In this document: positions 45,263 to 54,175 of the stretch, in pieces | Layout of the letters: every line of letters begins with the position of its first letter | How positions within the stretch are numbered: position 1 is the first letter of the stretch | NCBI RefSeq assembly: GCF_018598225.1 | Contig: NZ_JAHESF010000002.1 | Span: 62,001-126,000, forward strand | Reading direction: 5' to 3' | Length of the DNA stretch: 64,000 nt | Source of the DNA: Chryseosolibacter histidinae | Lineage (GTDB): Bacteria > Bacteroidota > Bacteroidia > Cytophagales > Cyclobacteriaceae | Translations under genes and position numbers: made by a program | The notes under the pieces: model-generated | What the model saw: only the letters and a program-made list of their open reading frames with translations | Told to the model about the DNA's origin: nothing | The model's database searches: none

Positions 45263-47839
45263 ATGATGCCAGCAACTTTTAAAATGAACAAAAGAATGAT
45301 ATCAATTTTACGCTTCAAAAGACCACTCGCGATCCTCCTGCTCATCACAGCTTCCGTATCGCTACAGGCGCAGGGCGATTTCTGGACCAAGACCCAGGGG
45401 CCTTACGGTGTAAACCTGTGGGCAGCGCTCGTAACTTCAAACGGAACCTATTTCGGAGGCTCCGGCAACGGAAAGATCTTCCGCAAGCTGCCAGGCAAAG
45501 ACCGATGGGATGTAGTGCTTACCACAACGGGCACCATACTGTCGATAGCCGAATACAACAGTACGATCTACGCCAGCGATGCCGATGGTATGCTTGTGAC
45601 CAGCACCGATAATGGCAATAGCTGGCAATCCATCGCTACCGGTCTGCCGGAAGCAACCCAGATACGCAGCATAGCGCTGAATGACAATGGGAACCTTTTT
45701 ATCGGAACCGGTGATGGCGTTTATAAAAGAGTGGCGGGAGCATCGCCCGGCACTTTTTCGTGGGAACACAAACCGTTCCCTACCCAATACGGCATGTTCA
45801 CATTCTCAATCTGCAACAATAAACACGGAGTGATGTATGCAGGCACTGGTAGAGGCATCTATCGCTCCGACAACCAGGGCGACACCTGGACACTCTCCGC
45901 GATGGACGAAACCGCCAACTCCATCATGAGCCTGGCGACGAACGACAAAGGAGACGTTTATGCCGGTACCGCAGAACAGGGCCTCTTCATCAACTACGCC
46001 GATGACGGACAAGACAACACCTGGGTTTCGATTGGAGGAGATGTATTTGTCGGGAAACAGATCAGGCGCGTAACAGTGCTCGGCGGATCAAAGGTATTCG
46101 TGAGCATTGCAGGAAGCGGAACCTACTATTCAAACACCGACACTGCCTGGAAATTGCTGATCGCGCAGGATAGTCGCGCGGGAATATTTCATGATCAGGT
46201 AACCGGTCAACTGGTAATGGCTACCCTCAACGGCTTATGGACTTCCCCATATGGGGATACGTTCAGCTTTTCTCAGGTGGGCCTTCCCATGGATATTTCC
46301 TTCCTCTCCTCCTATCAGTCGAAGCTGATCGCGATGGCCGATGGCAATACACGGCTCTTCGAAACGGCAGACCGCGGCAATACATGGACACACATTTTTT
46401 CAAACAGCGAAGGAAGCGTAACCTGTTATGCCGAAAAAGATAATGGCGACAAGTTTGTCGGGTGCACAGGAGGTTTCAACAACTCTCCCTGGGTATCGGC
46501 CTACATCTACCTCGACGGCATCGGTAAAAGAGATTGGTTCTCGCTGGGATTCCCGGCCAGTGTTACCAGCATCAACACCGTATACATTACCTCGAAAGAT
46601 TCGATCTACGCCGGCACCAACGCAGGGCTGTTCCGCATCCATACCAAAACGTATGAAGTGAGCCTCGTCTCGAAGATCGCCTCTGGTGTAAATATCCGTT
46701 CGCTGGCAGAATTGCCCGGAGGTTATCTCTACGCCGCCACCAACGACGGACTGTACATCTCTGCTGACAACGGTCTTCACTGGACCGTTCAAAAACTTGA
46801 CAACATCACCATCAACGACCTGGCACTCCGCAGTGAACATCAGGCGTACGTTGCAACGTCTGCTGGATTGTATTTTATTAACGGTCTCGCTGCGGAACCT
46901 GTAGCGGTGGGCGGATTCAATAAAGGATTGTTCACCGATGTGGCGTGGGACGACCGTGGCCACCTCTATGCTGTAGGCGATAAATCCGTGTATTATGCTG
47001 TGGATCAGAATTCATCGTGGCAGACACAAATCAGTGGTGTGGAGAACTATGACTACGCCAGGCTCCACGTGATGGGTAATGATGTTTACCTGTCTACAAA
47101 TGTTGGTGTGCACAAGCATACTTTCGCGCTGCCCGCACAAGTGACACTTTCAGGGCTTGGCACGTTCAACTATAATGGCCAGCCACGCGCCGCTACAGCA
47201 ACCACTGTTCCCGCAGGCCTTACCGTCAACATCCTGTACAACGGCAAGCCTGACGTACCGGTTGAAGGTGGAAGCTACCAGGTGATTGCCAGCATCGATG
47301 ATCCATTGTATGTGGGGAAAGCTGAAGGCAGGATCACCCTCGAAAAGATCGCGGCGGAGATCACGCTCACAGGGCTCGGCAATCGCACCTATAATGGCTC
47401 ACCCATATTCGTTACGGCTCAGACCATACCCGCCGGGTTGCCTTTGATCATTACTTACAATGAAAAAACAGCACAGCCCACGGAGATCGGCGAATACTAT
47501 GTGCGCGCTGTGATCGATCACCCTTCGTACAAAGGCGAGGCCGCCGGTGATATGATCATCCAGGATGCTGTTATGGGCACAGAAAAGACAACGGAGCACG
47601 CATGGATGATCTATCCTGTTCCTGCGCATAGCATTGTGGTAATCGAAAGCAACCATGAGGCTATGAGGTCAATTGCCCTCTACGACGTGATGGGCCGCCC
47701 CTTGCAACAGGTAAACTTTAACAAACCCGTCACATCACATCACCTTGACGTAAGTCAGTTTCCGGCGGGAACACTGCTCATGAAGATCGTAACGGATAAA
47801 AATGAGCAGATCATTCGCAAGATCCAGATTGTTCGATAG
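45263..47839 (+). CDS. Beta-propeller/MBG-domain protein with T9SS type A signal
   Basis: This 858-residue exported protein has a signal peptide (LAILLLITASVSLQAQ). Residues about 30-610 contain repeated propeller blades of the sialidase/BNR-like type with STDNGNSWQSIATGL, IYRSDNQGDTWTLSAMD, TADRGNTWTHIF and SADNGLHWTVQKL. Residues about 620-775 hold two MBG-like repeats (LSGLGTFNYNGQPRAATATTV and LTGLGNRTYNGSPIFVTAQTI). The last 80 residues are a Por secretion tail (IYPVPAHSIVVIES..., ALYDVMGRPLQQV, PAGTLLMKI). It is a surface or secreted partner of the transport cluster; no hydrolase active site is seen. A start at 45284 is also possible. Confidence 0.9.
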   Translation: MMPATFKMNKRMISILRFKRPLAILLLITASVSLQAQGDFWTKTQGPYGVNLWAALVTSNGTYFGGSGNGKIFRKLPGKDRWDVVLTTTGTILSIAEYNSTIYASDADGMLVTSTDNGNSWQSIATGLPEATQIRSIALNDNGNLFIGTGDGVYKRVAGASPGTFSWEHKPFPTQYGMFTFSICNNKHGVMYAGTGRGIYRSDNQGDTWTLSAMDETANSIMSLATNDKGDVYAGTAEQGLFINYADDGQDNTWVSIGGDVFVGKQIRRVTVLGGSKVFVSIAGSGTYYSNTDTAWKLLIAQDSRAGIFHDQVTGQLVMATLNGLWTSPYGDTFSFSQVGLPMDISFLSSYQSKLIAMADGNTRLFETADRGNTWTHIFSNSEGSVTCYAEKDNGDKFVGCTGGFNNSPWVSAYIYLDGIGKRDWFSLGFPASVTSINTVYITSKDSIYAGTNAGLFRIHTKTYEVSLVSKIASGVNIRSLAELPGGYLYAATNDGLYISADNGLHWTVQKLDNITINDLALRSEHQAYVATSAGLYFINGLAAEPVAVGGFNKGLFTDVAWDDRGHLYAVGDKSVYYAVDQNSSWQTQISGVENYDYARLHVMGNDVYLSTNVGVHKHTFALPAQVTLSGLGTFNYNGQPRAATATTVPAGLTVNILYNGKPDVPVEGGSYQVIASIDDPLYVGKAEGRITLEKIAAEITLTGLGNRTYNGSPIFVTAQTIPAGLPLIITYNEKTAQPTEIGEYYVRAVIDHPSYKGEAAGDMIIQDAVMGTEKTTEHAWMIYPVPAHSIVVIESNHEAMRSIALYDVMGRPLQQVNFNKPVTSHHLDVSQFPAGTLLMKIVTDKNEQIIRKIQIVR

Positions 47840-47881
47840 CATTTACAAAAGAGACTTATTACTTAAACCACAAATAAACCA

Positions 47882-49033
47882 ATGATGAAAACACTACGAT
47901 TATTTCTGTATGCTTTGATAGCGGCATTCGCCATCGCTGCCTGTGCGGGTGAAGATGGTGAGCCGGGCCCCATCGGCGAGGCAGGAGAGCAAGGCGCAAA
48001 AGGCGACAAGGGAGATAAAGGAGACAAAGGAGATACCGGTGCGGCCGGAACGAATGGCACCAACGGAACAAACGGGAAAGATGGAAAAGACGGCCAGAAT
48101 GGCCAGGACGGCGAAGATGCCGCTTCCAAGAACGGCTACTTCCAGGGTACGATCAAAGGTACTCGCCGCGATGGTACCGCCTTCGAAGAAACATTCCAGT
48201 ATGAATATATGTTCGGGCATGAGCTCTACGGATCGGATGACAGGATCCTGCTGCAGCGTTTTGAAACTGCTTCCGGTGCTATTGCCGATGCCGGTGCAAC
48301 CGCTGCCGGATACGAAGCTCCGCTTGACAAAGGTTACCTGAAGCTCTATGCGCTCAAGGCAGGATCAAGCGTTGACATTGAAGACCTCAAAGTTTTCTTT
48401 AAAAAAGGCATCAGCGCTACACAGATCTTCCAGCTCAAAGCGCAACCCCACCTGGTGGATGAAACCTACAACCGCCTGATCGAGCTCACTCCTGAGCAGA
48501 ACGGCATCTACAATTTTGACTATGCCAACAGCGGCAAGCTGATGTATTATGAAGATGACCTTGACTTCAACGGAACCCCGGACTCTTACATCTTCCAGAA
48601 CCGCGACAACACCTCTTACACCTACGCTTACAGCATCGCTACCGGCGAGCTGGTGTCCATCAGCTTCAACGGTACGGCCATTGTGAACAATGCGCTGATC
48701 GAAAAATACAACGACATCAAATTTGTTTACGACGGCACCCTGAAAGCAAATGTATTTGTGAAAGCATCTGACAACACGCCCCTGTATGAAAACGTGACAT
48801 CAGTTCCCGCTGATGATTTCACAATGACGAACTACACCAACGTTGATGGTGTGGTAAGCTTCGACTTCACACTGAAGATCAGCAAGTACCGCGGATACCT
48901 GGGCACGAAACTTCCGATGGGTGGCATCGTGATCGATAGCGAGAACACCACACGGCACGATATCACCATCACCGGTAAGTTCAGCTCTGGCGGCAAAGTT
49001 TATAGCGAGACCGTAAGTCGCATCGGAGGCTGA
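47882..49033 (+). CDS. Collagen-like repeat lipoprotein
   Basis: This 383-residue lipoprotein has a signal (LFLYALIAAFAIAAC, lipid Cys near residue 21) then 19 Gly-X-Y triplets, for example GEPGPIGEAGEQ, three GDK, GDT, three GTN, two GKD and GQNGQDGED. These predict a short triple helix and hence a trimer held on the cell surface. The C-terminal 310 residues are a soluble domain with many aromatic beta segments (GYFQGTIKGTRRDGTAFEETF at its start), of unknown function. It is last in the transport cluster before the terminator at 49057. Confidence 0.9.
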   Translation: MMKTLRLFLYALIAAFAIAACAGEDGEPGPIGEAGEQGAKGDKGDKGDKGDTGAAGTNGTNGTNGKDGKDGQNGQDGEDAASKNGYFQGTIKGTRRDGTAFEETFQYEYMFGHELYGSDDRILLQRFETASGAIADAGATAAGYEAPLDKGYLKLYALKAGSSVDIEDLKVFFKKGISATQIFQLKAQPHLVDETYNRLIELTPEQNGIYNFDYANSGKLMYYEDDLDFNGTPDSYIFQNRDNTSYTYAYSIATGELVSISFNGTAIVNNALIEKYNDIKFVYDGTLKANVFVKASDNTPLYENVTSVPADDFTMTNYTNVDGVVSFDFTLKISKYRGYLGTKLPMGGIVIDSENTTRHDITITGKFSSGGKVYSETVSRIGG

Positions 49034-49056
49034 TCAGTCAGAACCACTGTTATAAA

Positions 49057-49086
49057 AAAAGGCGTCCTGTATCCGGGACGCCTTTT
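49057..49086 (+). terminator. Rho-independent terminator
   Basis: An 11-bp stem, AAAAGGCGTCC (49057-49067) with GGACGCCTTTT (49076-49086), has an 8-nt loop. It ends the collagen-like gene transcript and separates it from the ECF sigma gene. The A-run and T-run make it usable on both strands. Confidence 0.9.
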
Positions 49087-49195
49087 GCAATGGTTTGCAG
49101 CAGGGTCTGTTACGCAGTGTACAATTTTCTTTGGGCCATTTTACGGTTTTGTTGTATTTTTAAAGGATGGCCCTGAAGAAGAAAGGTGTTTTATA

Positions 49196-49798
49196 ATGGC
49201 AAGGGGAAAGTCGATCGAACCATATACAGATGAAGAGCTTCTTGCCGGAATCCGTAATGCCGACCATGATGTGTTCACAACATTGTACTCCCGCCATTTT
49301 CAAGGTTTATCGCTGGCCGCATTAAAGTATGTGAAAGATGTGAGCATTGCCGAAGAGGTTGTTCAGGATATTTTTTTAAAGCTCTGGGAAACTCCCGCCG
49401 ACATCCTGAACGCCCGGTCACTGAAAGCTTACTTGTACCGCGCCGTTATCAATCATTCCATCAACTACGTGAATCGTCAAAAAAATATCGAACAGCATCA
49501 CCAACGCATGGCTGAAGAGCTCGGCCATGATCATATTGAAAACATCATCGAAGACCATGCCCTCAAAGAAATGCTCTACCAGGAAATTGAAAGGCTCCCG
49601 GTGCAGTGCCGCAAAGTTTTCAAGATGAGCCGTTTTCAAAACCTGAAGTACAGGGAAATAGCCGAGCAGCTCAACCTGTCTGAAAAGACCGTAGAGAACC
49701 ACATCGTTAATGCCCTGAAAACACTCCGCGCAAAACTCCTTGAAAAGAATACCTTTAAGAATGACCCGACCTTTTTAAAGATGCTTCTTTTGCTTTAA
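49196..49798 (+). CDS. ECF-type RNA polymerase sigma factor
   Basis: This is a 200-residue sigma-70 family protein of the Bacteroidota FecI-like group, from ATG 49196 (MARGKSIEPYTDEELLAGI). Region 2 is FTTLYSRHFQGLSLAALKYVKDVSIAEEVVQDIFLKLWE and region 4 is LPVQCRKVFKMSRFQNLKYREIAEQLNLSEKTVENHI. It is the only sigma gene near the FecR at 35489, which otherwise lacks a partner, so it is the likely cognate sigma despite 13 kb between. It is separated from the cluster by a strong terminator, so it has its own promoter. The ORF also opens at 49085, but that start precedes the terminator and is unlikely. Confidence 0.93.
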   Translation: MARGKSIEPYTDEELLAGIRNADHDVFTTLYSRHFQGLSLAALKYVKDVSIAEEVVQDIFLKLWETPADILNARSLKAYLYRAVINHSINYVNRQKNIEQHHQRMAEELGHDHIENIIEDHALKEMLYQEIERLPVQCRKVFKMSRFQNLKYREIAEQLNLSEKTVENHIVNALKTLRAKLLEKNTFKNDPTFLKMLLLL

Positions 49799-49867
49799 CA
49801 TGACCATACATCTGTAGCCTAACGCAGGCCAATCATTCTTTTCCTTACAGCTTCGCGCGATCGGGCA

Positions 49868-50245
49868 TTATTTAACAAGGATGAGCTGTGAAGGATTGAG
49901 CGCTTCACCGATCACGGCATTGATCTCGTGATAAAAAGGCTCTGACCTCACATACGTAGTCTCGTTCTCCAGCACTTCATTAATGATGTCACTGTAAGCT
50001 GGCATGCTGAGCGTGGATTTTCTAAGGTCGATCAGTTTCTCCCTGATCGCTTCGATCTGTGACCTGGTTGCCGGCGTGCTGAAGGTATAATTGATATACG
50101 TGCCCAGGTCCAGCACAAGGCGGTTGATCAACGTTTCACGATGCTCTTTCAAAACTTCCCTGATCTGCAACAGGGCAAAATTCTCATTGCCCAGCTCGAT
50201 CCGCTTCAAGCCGGTGGCTATTTTGATGTTCTTTACTGTGTTCAT
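49868..50245 (-). CDS. Hypothetical helical protein
   Basis: This 125-residue soluble protein has no signal or motif I recognise. It begins MNTVKNIKIATGLKRIELG and is dominated by helix-forming segments (FALLQIREVLKEHRETLINRLVLDLG, TRSQIEAIREKLIDLRKSTL). It is separate from the neighbours on both sides; an AT-rich stretch containing TAATAATATTAGTTTTAAAAACTAA, a mirror-like repeat, precedes its start. Confidence 0.6.
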   Translation of the reverse strand: MNTVKNIKIATGLKRIELGNENFALLQIREVLKEHRETLINRLVLDLGTYINYTFSTPATRSQIEAIREKLIDLRKSTLSMPAYSDIINEVLENETTYVRSEPFYHEINAVIGEALNPSQLILVK

Positions 50246-50330
50246 AAGGCTCCTTGATTATCCGGTTCAAAGATAGGGATTAAACTAATAATATTAGTTT
50301 TAAAAACTAAATAAATTAGCGAAATAAAAA

Positions 50331-50381
50331 GTCGTCAGACCACTGCGCAACGGCAAACGCGCAAGGCAGTGGTCCGACGAC
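50331..50381. repeat. Palindromic repeat, copy 3
   Basis: The arms GTCGTCAGACCACTGCGC and CAGTGGTCCGACGAC match the family at 3213 and 3913, about 47 kb away, with a different centre. A second hairpin, CAGTGTC...GACACTG (50441-50466), lies just beyond, next to the stop of the following minus-strand gene. Confidence 0.8.
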
Positions 50382-50476
50382 TAAACCGTTTTCCGGGTGC
50401 CGGGGTGATACTGTCTAAGCCGCTTAATCCCCCGTCATAGCAGTGTCTTCGGTCTTCGGGACACTGCGTAAACTAC

Positions 50477-51808
50477 TCAATCTCTTCCCCTTCGATTACC
50501 ACCACTTCCACGTCCTGACTCTCTGTTGGGTGACGCCGATCGCTCAATTGTTCTTGTTGGTGTTGAAGACCGTGGCTGATGAAACTCCCGAGTCTGACGT
50601 GCCGGCGCTGAGCGTTGCTCAAAGGAACGCTGTGACTGTGATCTTTCGATACTTCTCTGCTGACGTTCTGGAGCCCGTTCTGTATTCACTTCCCCGGAAG
50701 GGCGATTTGTTTCAAAAGAGCGGTGCCTTTCATTCGAGGGCACAGGATTCGAGTTGGAGAATTTTGAAATACTTCTTTCCGTTGTTGACCGGTATCGCTC
50801 TGACCCATTTCGTTGCGCTGGTGAGCGATTGAACTGTGAACGTGAAAAGCCTTCGTTATTTACTTCGTTACGGCGATCAGAGGATTGGTTGAACTCCGTG
50901 GAACGAGGCCTGCTGTACGATGATGAAGTATTTGCATCGGTGCGGTTTCTTCCATCATCGTGACGGCGATTGTAGTCGCTGCCCGTGGTGCGCATACGAG
51001 AATCTCTGTCATAACGATTGCGGCTGTCACTGTATCTTCCATCATCACGATCGCGGCCGTTGGTGCGTGACCTGTAACGATCGATATCATGGTGGTAGTG
51101 GTTATATACAATTACAGAAGTACGTCTGTAAGGCCTGTACAATCGCGGCAGGTAGCCGATCCGGTGTGAATGACAAACAGCGTAATATGGACGGTAAGGT
51201 CTCCACCAAGGATCATACACATAGTAGGCTACCGGCCTCCATGGGCGCCACCAGAACGGACGATACGCCCAGCTCCAGGGAGAGACCCAAACAGAATAGG
51301 AAGGACCATAAACATATTGTACGGAAGGCCACGTCCAAACGTTTACAACGGTGCGCGCCGTAGACGTGCCCGCATTGACGCGCACTTCCTCTGTCGGCTC
51401 AATAATGGTTTCCACACCATAAACATCCGCATCGCCGGTGATCTGCAATACAGCCTCACCATTGGCCTTTTTTTGCAATTCTATCACGGCTACGTCCTGA
51501 CTTTCTGTGCTGGAAATAACAGCCTGCAAAATGAATGCGTGAACATCCCCTTCATTGCGATCAATGACCCGCACGTAGTCAGTGTCACCATCATTATTAA
51601 GATCGAGGTTATTGACTTTGGAATCTGGTGAGTTCAGCATCTCCTCAAATTGCTGAGGCGATTGCGATTTTTTGAAAAGTTCGAGCGCACCTTCAAGACT
51701 GAAATTATCGCCTGGAACCTCAGACTCCACCATTGTCTGGCCCTGTACGCTGATCCATCCCGACACCAGTAGGGCGAGAAAGAACTGTTTTAAATTTGAC
51801 GCTTTCAT
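50477..51808 (-). CDS. Aromatic-and-arginine-rich secreted protein
   Basis: This is a 443-residue exported protein from ATG 51808 (MKASNLKQFFLALLVSGWISVQGQ). Residues about 25-140 form a beta-rich domain with ALELFKKSQSPQQFEEML and VNNLDLNNDGDTDYVRVIDR, whose DLNNDGDTD loop looks like a calcium-binding (dockerin/EF-like) sequence. Residues about 155-235 are extraordinarily rich in Trp, Tyr, Pro and Arg (VWVSPWSWAYRPFWWRPW, DPWWRPYRPYY). The remaining 200 residues are low-complexity Arg/Ser/Asn and are probably disordered. I do not know a function; the composition suggests a surface-associated or matrix-binding polymer. Confidence 0.75.
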   Translation of the reverse strand: MKASNLKQFFLALLVSGWISVQGQTMVESEVPGDNFSLEGALELFKKSQSPQQFEEMLNSPDSKVNNLDLNNDGDTDYVRVIDRNEGDVHAFILQAVISSTESQDVAVIELQKKANGEAVLQITGDADVYGVETIIEPTEEVRVNAGTSTARTVVNVWTWPSVQYVYGPSYSVWVSPWSWAYRPFWWRPWRPVAYYVYDPWWRPYRPYYAVCHSHRIGYLPRLYRPYRRTSVIVYNHYHHDIDRYRSRTNGRDRDDGRYSDSRNRYDRDSRMRTTGSDYNRRHDDGRNRTDANTSSSYSRPRSTEFNQSSDRRNEVNNEGFSRSQFNRSPAQRNGSERYRSTTERSISKFSNSNPVPSNERHRSFETNRPSGEVNTERAPERQQRSIERSQSQRSFEQRSAPARQTREFHQPRSSTPTRTIERSASPNRESGRGSGGNRRGRD

Positions 51809-51925
51809 AAATATGAAAATTATAGTCGACTGCCTGGTGCGGAGAGGATACGACACCACAGTCTACTATAAAATGGCAAACAACGAGCCAGAAAAAAGTG
51901 CCGAAATGAGTGCCTACTGGATGTT

Positions 51926-52522
51926 TTACAGGTCTTTAATCTCGATAGTGATCTCATGCGGGGCTGTTTCATCGCCACCGAAGTAAGGGTAAAGTTTGTA
52001 ACCATGAGCTTGCTGCGCACAATGCCGGGGCAGCGACACCCGTGCTCCGCCGTTTACCTGGAAAGTATAAGCATTGTCAGTGAAGCCGATCTCATAAGTG
52101 CTGTAGGTGTTCAGCGGTACCTTGCTCACGAAGGTGTATTTCGATGTGCCCTCATTATAAGTATAAGCCCAGATCTCCAGGACATTGTTGTACCAGCGCC
52201 AGCCAAACCGTGCGCTGTTCACCTGGTGAGCGGTGTTGCAGTCAGAGATGCCATAAAGCTTGTTGATATCGCCCTGGTTTTCCTTATCAACCGTCTGGTA
52301 CATCGCAGAATTGTTGAAACGGGCACTGAACCGAATGCTGGTGACATCCAGCTGCTGGAACGCAGACTGGCTCGAATAGTGTGCTCCCGCTGGAATTACA
52401 TAAGTCGTAACAGAATCTTTTTTTCCTGGCTTTTCAGCATCGGGGATCAGGCTGATATCACCGTCACATCCTAACAATAAAAACGTGGCAACAGCAACGA
52501 TCAGCGGCAAGGTCTTTCTCAT
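51926..52522 (-). CDS. Lipoprotein of the YPYFGGDETAPH family, paralogue A
   Basis: This is a 198-residue lipoprotein from ATG 52522 (LIVAVATFLLLGC, then acidic DGDISLIPDAEKPGKKD). The domain from about residue 38 to the end is beta-rich with NQGDINKLYG, SARFGWRW, LEIWAYTYN and YPYFGGDETAPHEITIEIKD. It is closely related to the protein at 58001, with identical blocks in the same order. The many exposed aromatics and the position beside GH88/PL26 genes suggest a carbohydrate-binding surface lipoprotein, which is inference. A start further upstream (52537, TTG) adds five residues. Confidence 0.75.
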   Translation of the reverse strand: MRKTLPLIVAVATFLLLGCDGDISLIPDAEKPGKKDSVTTYVIPAGAHYSSQSAFQQLDVTSIRFSARFNNSAMYQTVDKENQGDINKLYGISDCNTAHQVNSARFGWRWYNNVLEIWAYTYNEGTSKYTFVSKVPLNTYSTYEIGFTDNAYTFQVNGGARVSLPRHCAQQAHGYKLYPYFGGDETAPHEITIEIKDL

Positions 52523-52537
52523 AACGTGGAATTGCAA

Positions 52538-52781
52538 AAAACAAGCTGCAAGTTACCGAGGCAGGCACGTGCACATTGACGGGCGTTCTCTTAAACATCA
52601 TCTGCATGACATTTGGCTGTAAAAAGATCGGCTGCGCAACGCTTGCGCAAAACCATATACAGGCTCCTGTATGTCGACTTGCGCAGTGAAACCGTGAGCG
52701 CAGCCGCTTCAACACCCGACAGATCAGGTAAGTTAATCCGCCGACTTTTCGTTTTTTGTACATCATTTAAATCCCTTAAGT
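52538..52781. promoter_or_regulatory. Divergent regulatory region rich in palindromes
   Basis: Nested inverted repeats lie between the divergent lipoprotein and GH88 genes. TGCGCAA/TTGCGCA at 52633-52649 surround CGC. CGGCTGCGC (52629-52637) pairs with GCGCAGCCG (52698-52706). ATACAGG/CCTGTAT lies at 52657-52672. The first resembles a LacI-type operator but with a different core from the 10905 site. No regulator gene is adjacent. Confidence 0.55.
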
Positions 52782-54137
52782 ATGAAATACTTTTACCGCG
52801 CAGCCTTGTGCATGTCTTTTTGTGTTGCCACACTAAAGCTGTCCGCCCAGCAGAACACTCCAAAGACGGATACCAACACGCCTTTGCATGCGCTCCAGCC
52901 AGACTATAAGATCCCTTACAATCCGCCCGCGAAACCGGAAGACGTGAAAAAAGTGCTCGACCGGATCAGGGAATACCTGGAAGCAGTAACGCCACCGTTG
53001 ATCGTCAGCAGCAAGAGCGGAGCCGTGATCACCGACCGCAGCAAACCCGCCCAGGATGCCGTGCTCAAGCAGGGCGACTTCAGGCTCACAAGTTATGAAT
53101 GGGGTGTTACTTACGGCGCCATGCTCCTGGCCGGGCAGGTCACAGGCGATAAACGCTACACGGAGTACACAGCCTCACGTATGAAATTTCTCGGCGAAGC
53201 CGCCACTTACTTCAAATCATTTTCTGCAACCTATCCTGGCACCACCAATCCCCTGCGGTCAGTATTTGAGCCGCGCGCCTTAGACGATGCAGGATCGCTC
53301 TGCGCCGCTATGATCAAATCTGAACGCGCTGGCATCACTTCATCGCTGCGACCCTATATCGATAACTTCATCCAGTACATCATGACAAAAGAGTACAGAC
53401 TGAAAGACGGAACACTGGCCCGCAACAGGCCGCTGCCGAATACACTCTGGCTCGACGACCTGTACATGAGCGTGCCCGCCATGGCGCAGATGGGCAAACT
53501 TACCGGCGATCGAAAATACTATGACGAAGCCGTGAAGCAGATCACCCAGTTTACCCAGCGTATGTTCAATAAAGAAAAAGGACTGTATATGCACGGATGG
53601 GTGGAGAGCATGAATGTACATCCGCAGTTTCACTGGGCACGGGCCAATGGCTGGGCGCTGATGACCAACGTTGAAGTGCTGGAAGTGCTGCCGGAAGATC
53701 ATCCCGGCAGACCGATGATCCTGGCACAACTGCAGGCACACATCCAGGGACTTGCAGCACACCAGTCGGGTGATGGTTTCTGGCACCAGCTCATAGACCG
53801 TCACGACTCCTATCTTGAAACTTCTGCCACAGCCATCTATGCCTACTGTATCGCGCATGCCATCAACCGGGGCTGGATCAACCGCGAAGCACATGCACCC
53901 ATGGCGTTGCTGGCCTGGAATGCCGTGAGCACAAAAGTGAGCGCCAAAGGACAGGTAGAGGGCACTTGCGTGGGAACGGGTATGGCATTCGACCCGGCGT
54001 TCTATTATTACCGTCCCATCAATGCGTATGCGGCTCATGGCTATGGTCCAGTGTTGCTGGCGGGTGCAGCGATGTATCAATTGCTGAATGAACATCCCGG
54101 TGAGATGAACGACAGCGCACTCATGTTCCCGAAATAA
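52782..54137 (+). CDS. Unsaturated (rhamno)galacturonyl hydrolase, GH88/GH105
   Basis: It probably removes the unsaturated uronic acid from the ends of oligosaccharides that rhamnogalacturonan lyases produce. The 451-residue protein has a signal peptide (ALCMSFCVATLKLSAQQ). The alpha/alpha-barrel markers are LTSYEWGVTYGAMLLAGQVTGD, PNTLWLDDLYMSVPAMAQMGKLTGD (general-acid Asp in the LWLDDLYM stretch), GLYMHGWVES, HFHWARANGWALM-like FHWARANGWALM, and HQLIDRHDSYLETSATAIYAY. It forms a unit with the PL26-type lyase and DUF6250 gene downstream. Confidence 0.93.
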   Translation: MKYFYRAALCMSFCVATLKLSAQQNTPKTDTNTPLHALQPDYKIPYNPPAKPEDVKKVLDRIREYLEAVTPPLIVSSKSGAVITDRSKPAQDAVLKQGDFRLTSYEWGVTYGAMLLAGQVTGDKRYTEYTASRMKFLGEAATYFKSFSATYPGTTNPLRSVFEPRALDDAGSLCAAMIKSERAGITSSLRPYIDNFIQYIMTKEYRLKDGTLARNRPLPNTLWLDDLYMSVPAMAQMGKLTGDRKYYDEAVKQITQFTQRMFNKEKGLYMHGWVESMNVHPQFHWARANGWALMTNVEVLEVLPEDHPGRPMILAQLQAHIQGLAAHQSGDGFWHQLIDRHDSYLETSATAIYAYCIAHAINRGWINREAHAPMALLAWNAVSTKVSAKGQVEGTCVGTGMAFDPAFYYYRPINAYAAHGYGPVLLAGAAMYQLLNEHPGEMNDSALMFPK

Positions 54138-54175
54138 AGTTTATTTATTGACCACAACCAAACAACGCAGCCCTG

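Noticed and set aside
45418-47839. Propeller protein as a sialidase
   Set aside because: Repeats resemble BNR/propeller blades, but no catalytic Arg triad or Asp-box set of a sialidase could be recognised, so only the fold is called.
53340-54095. Minus-strand 251-codon frame
   Set aside because: Antisense to the GH88/GH105 gene.
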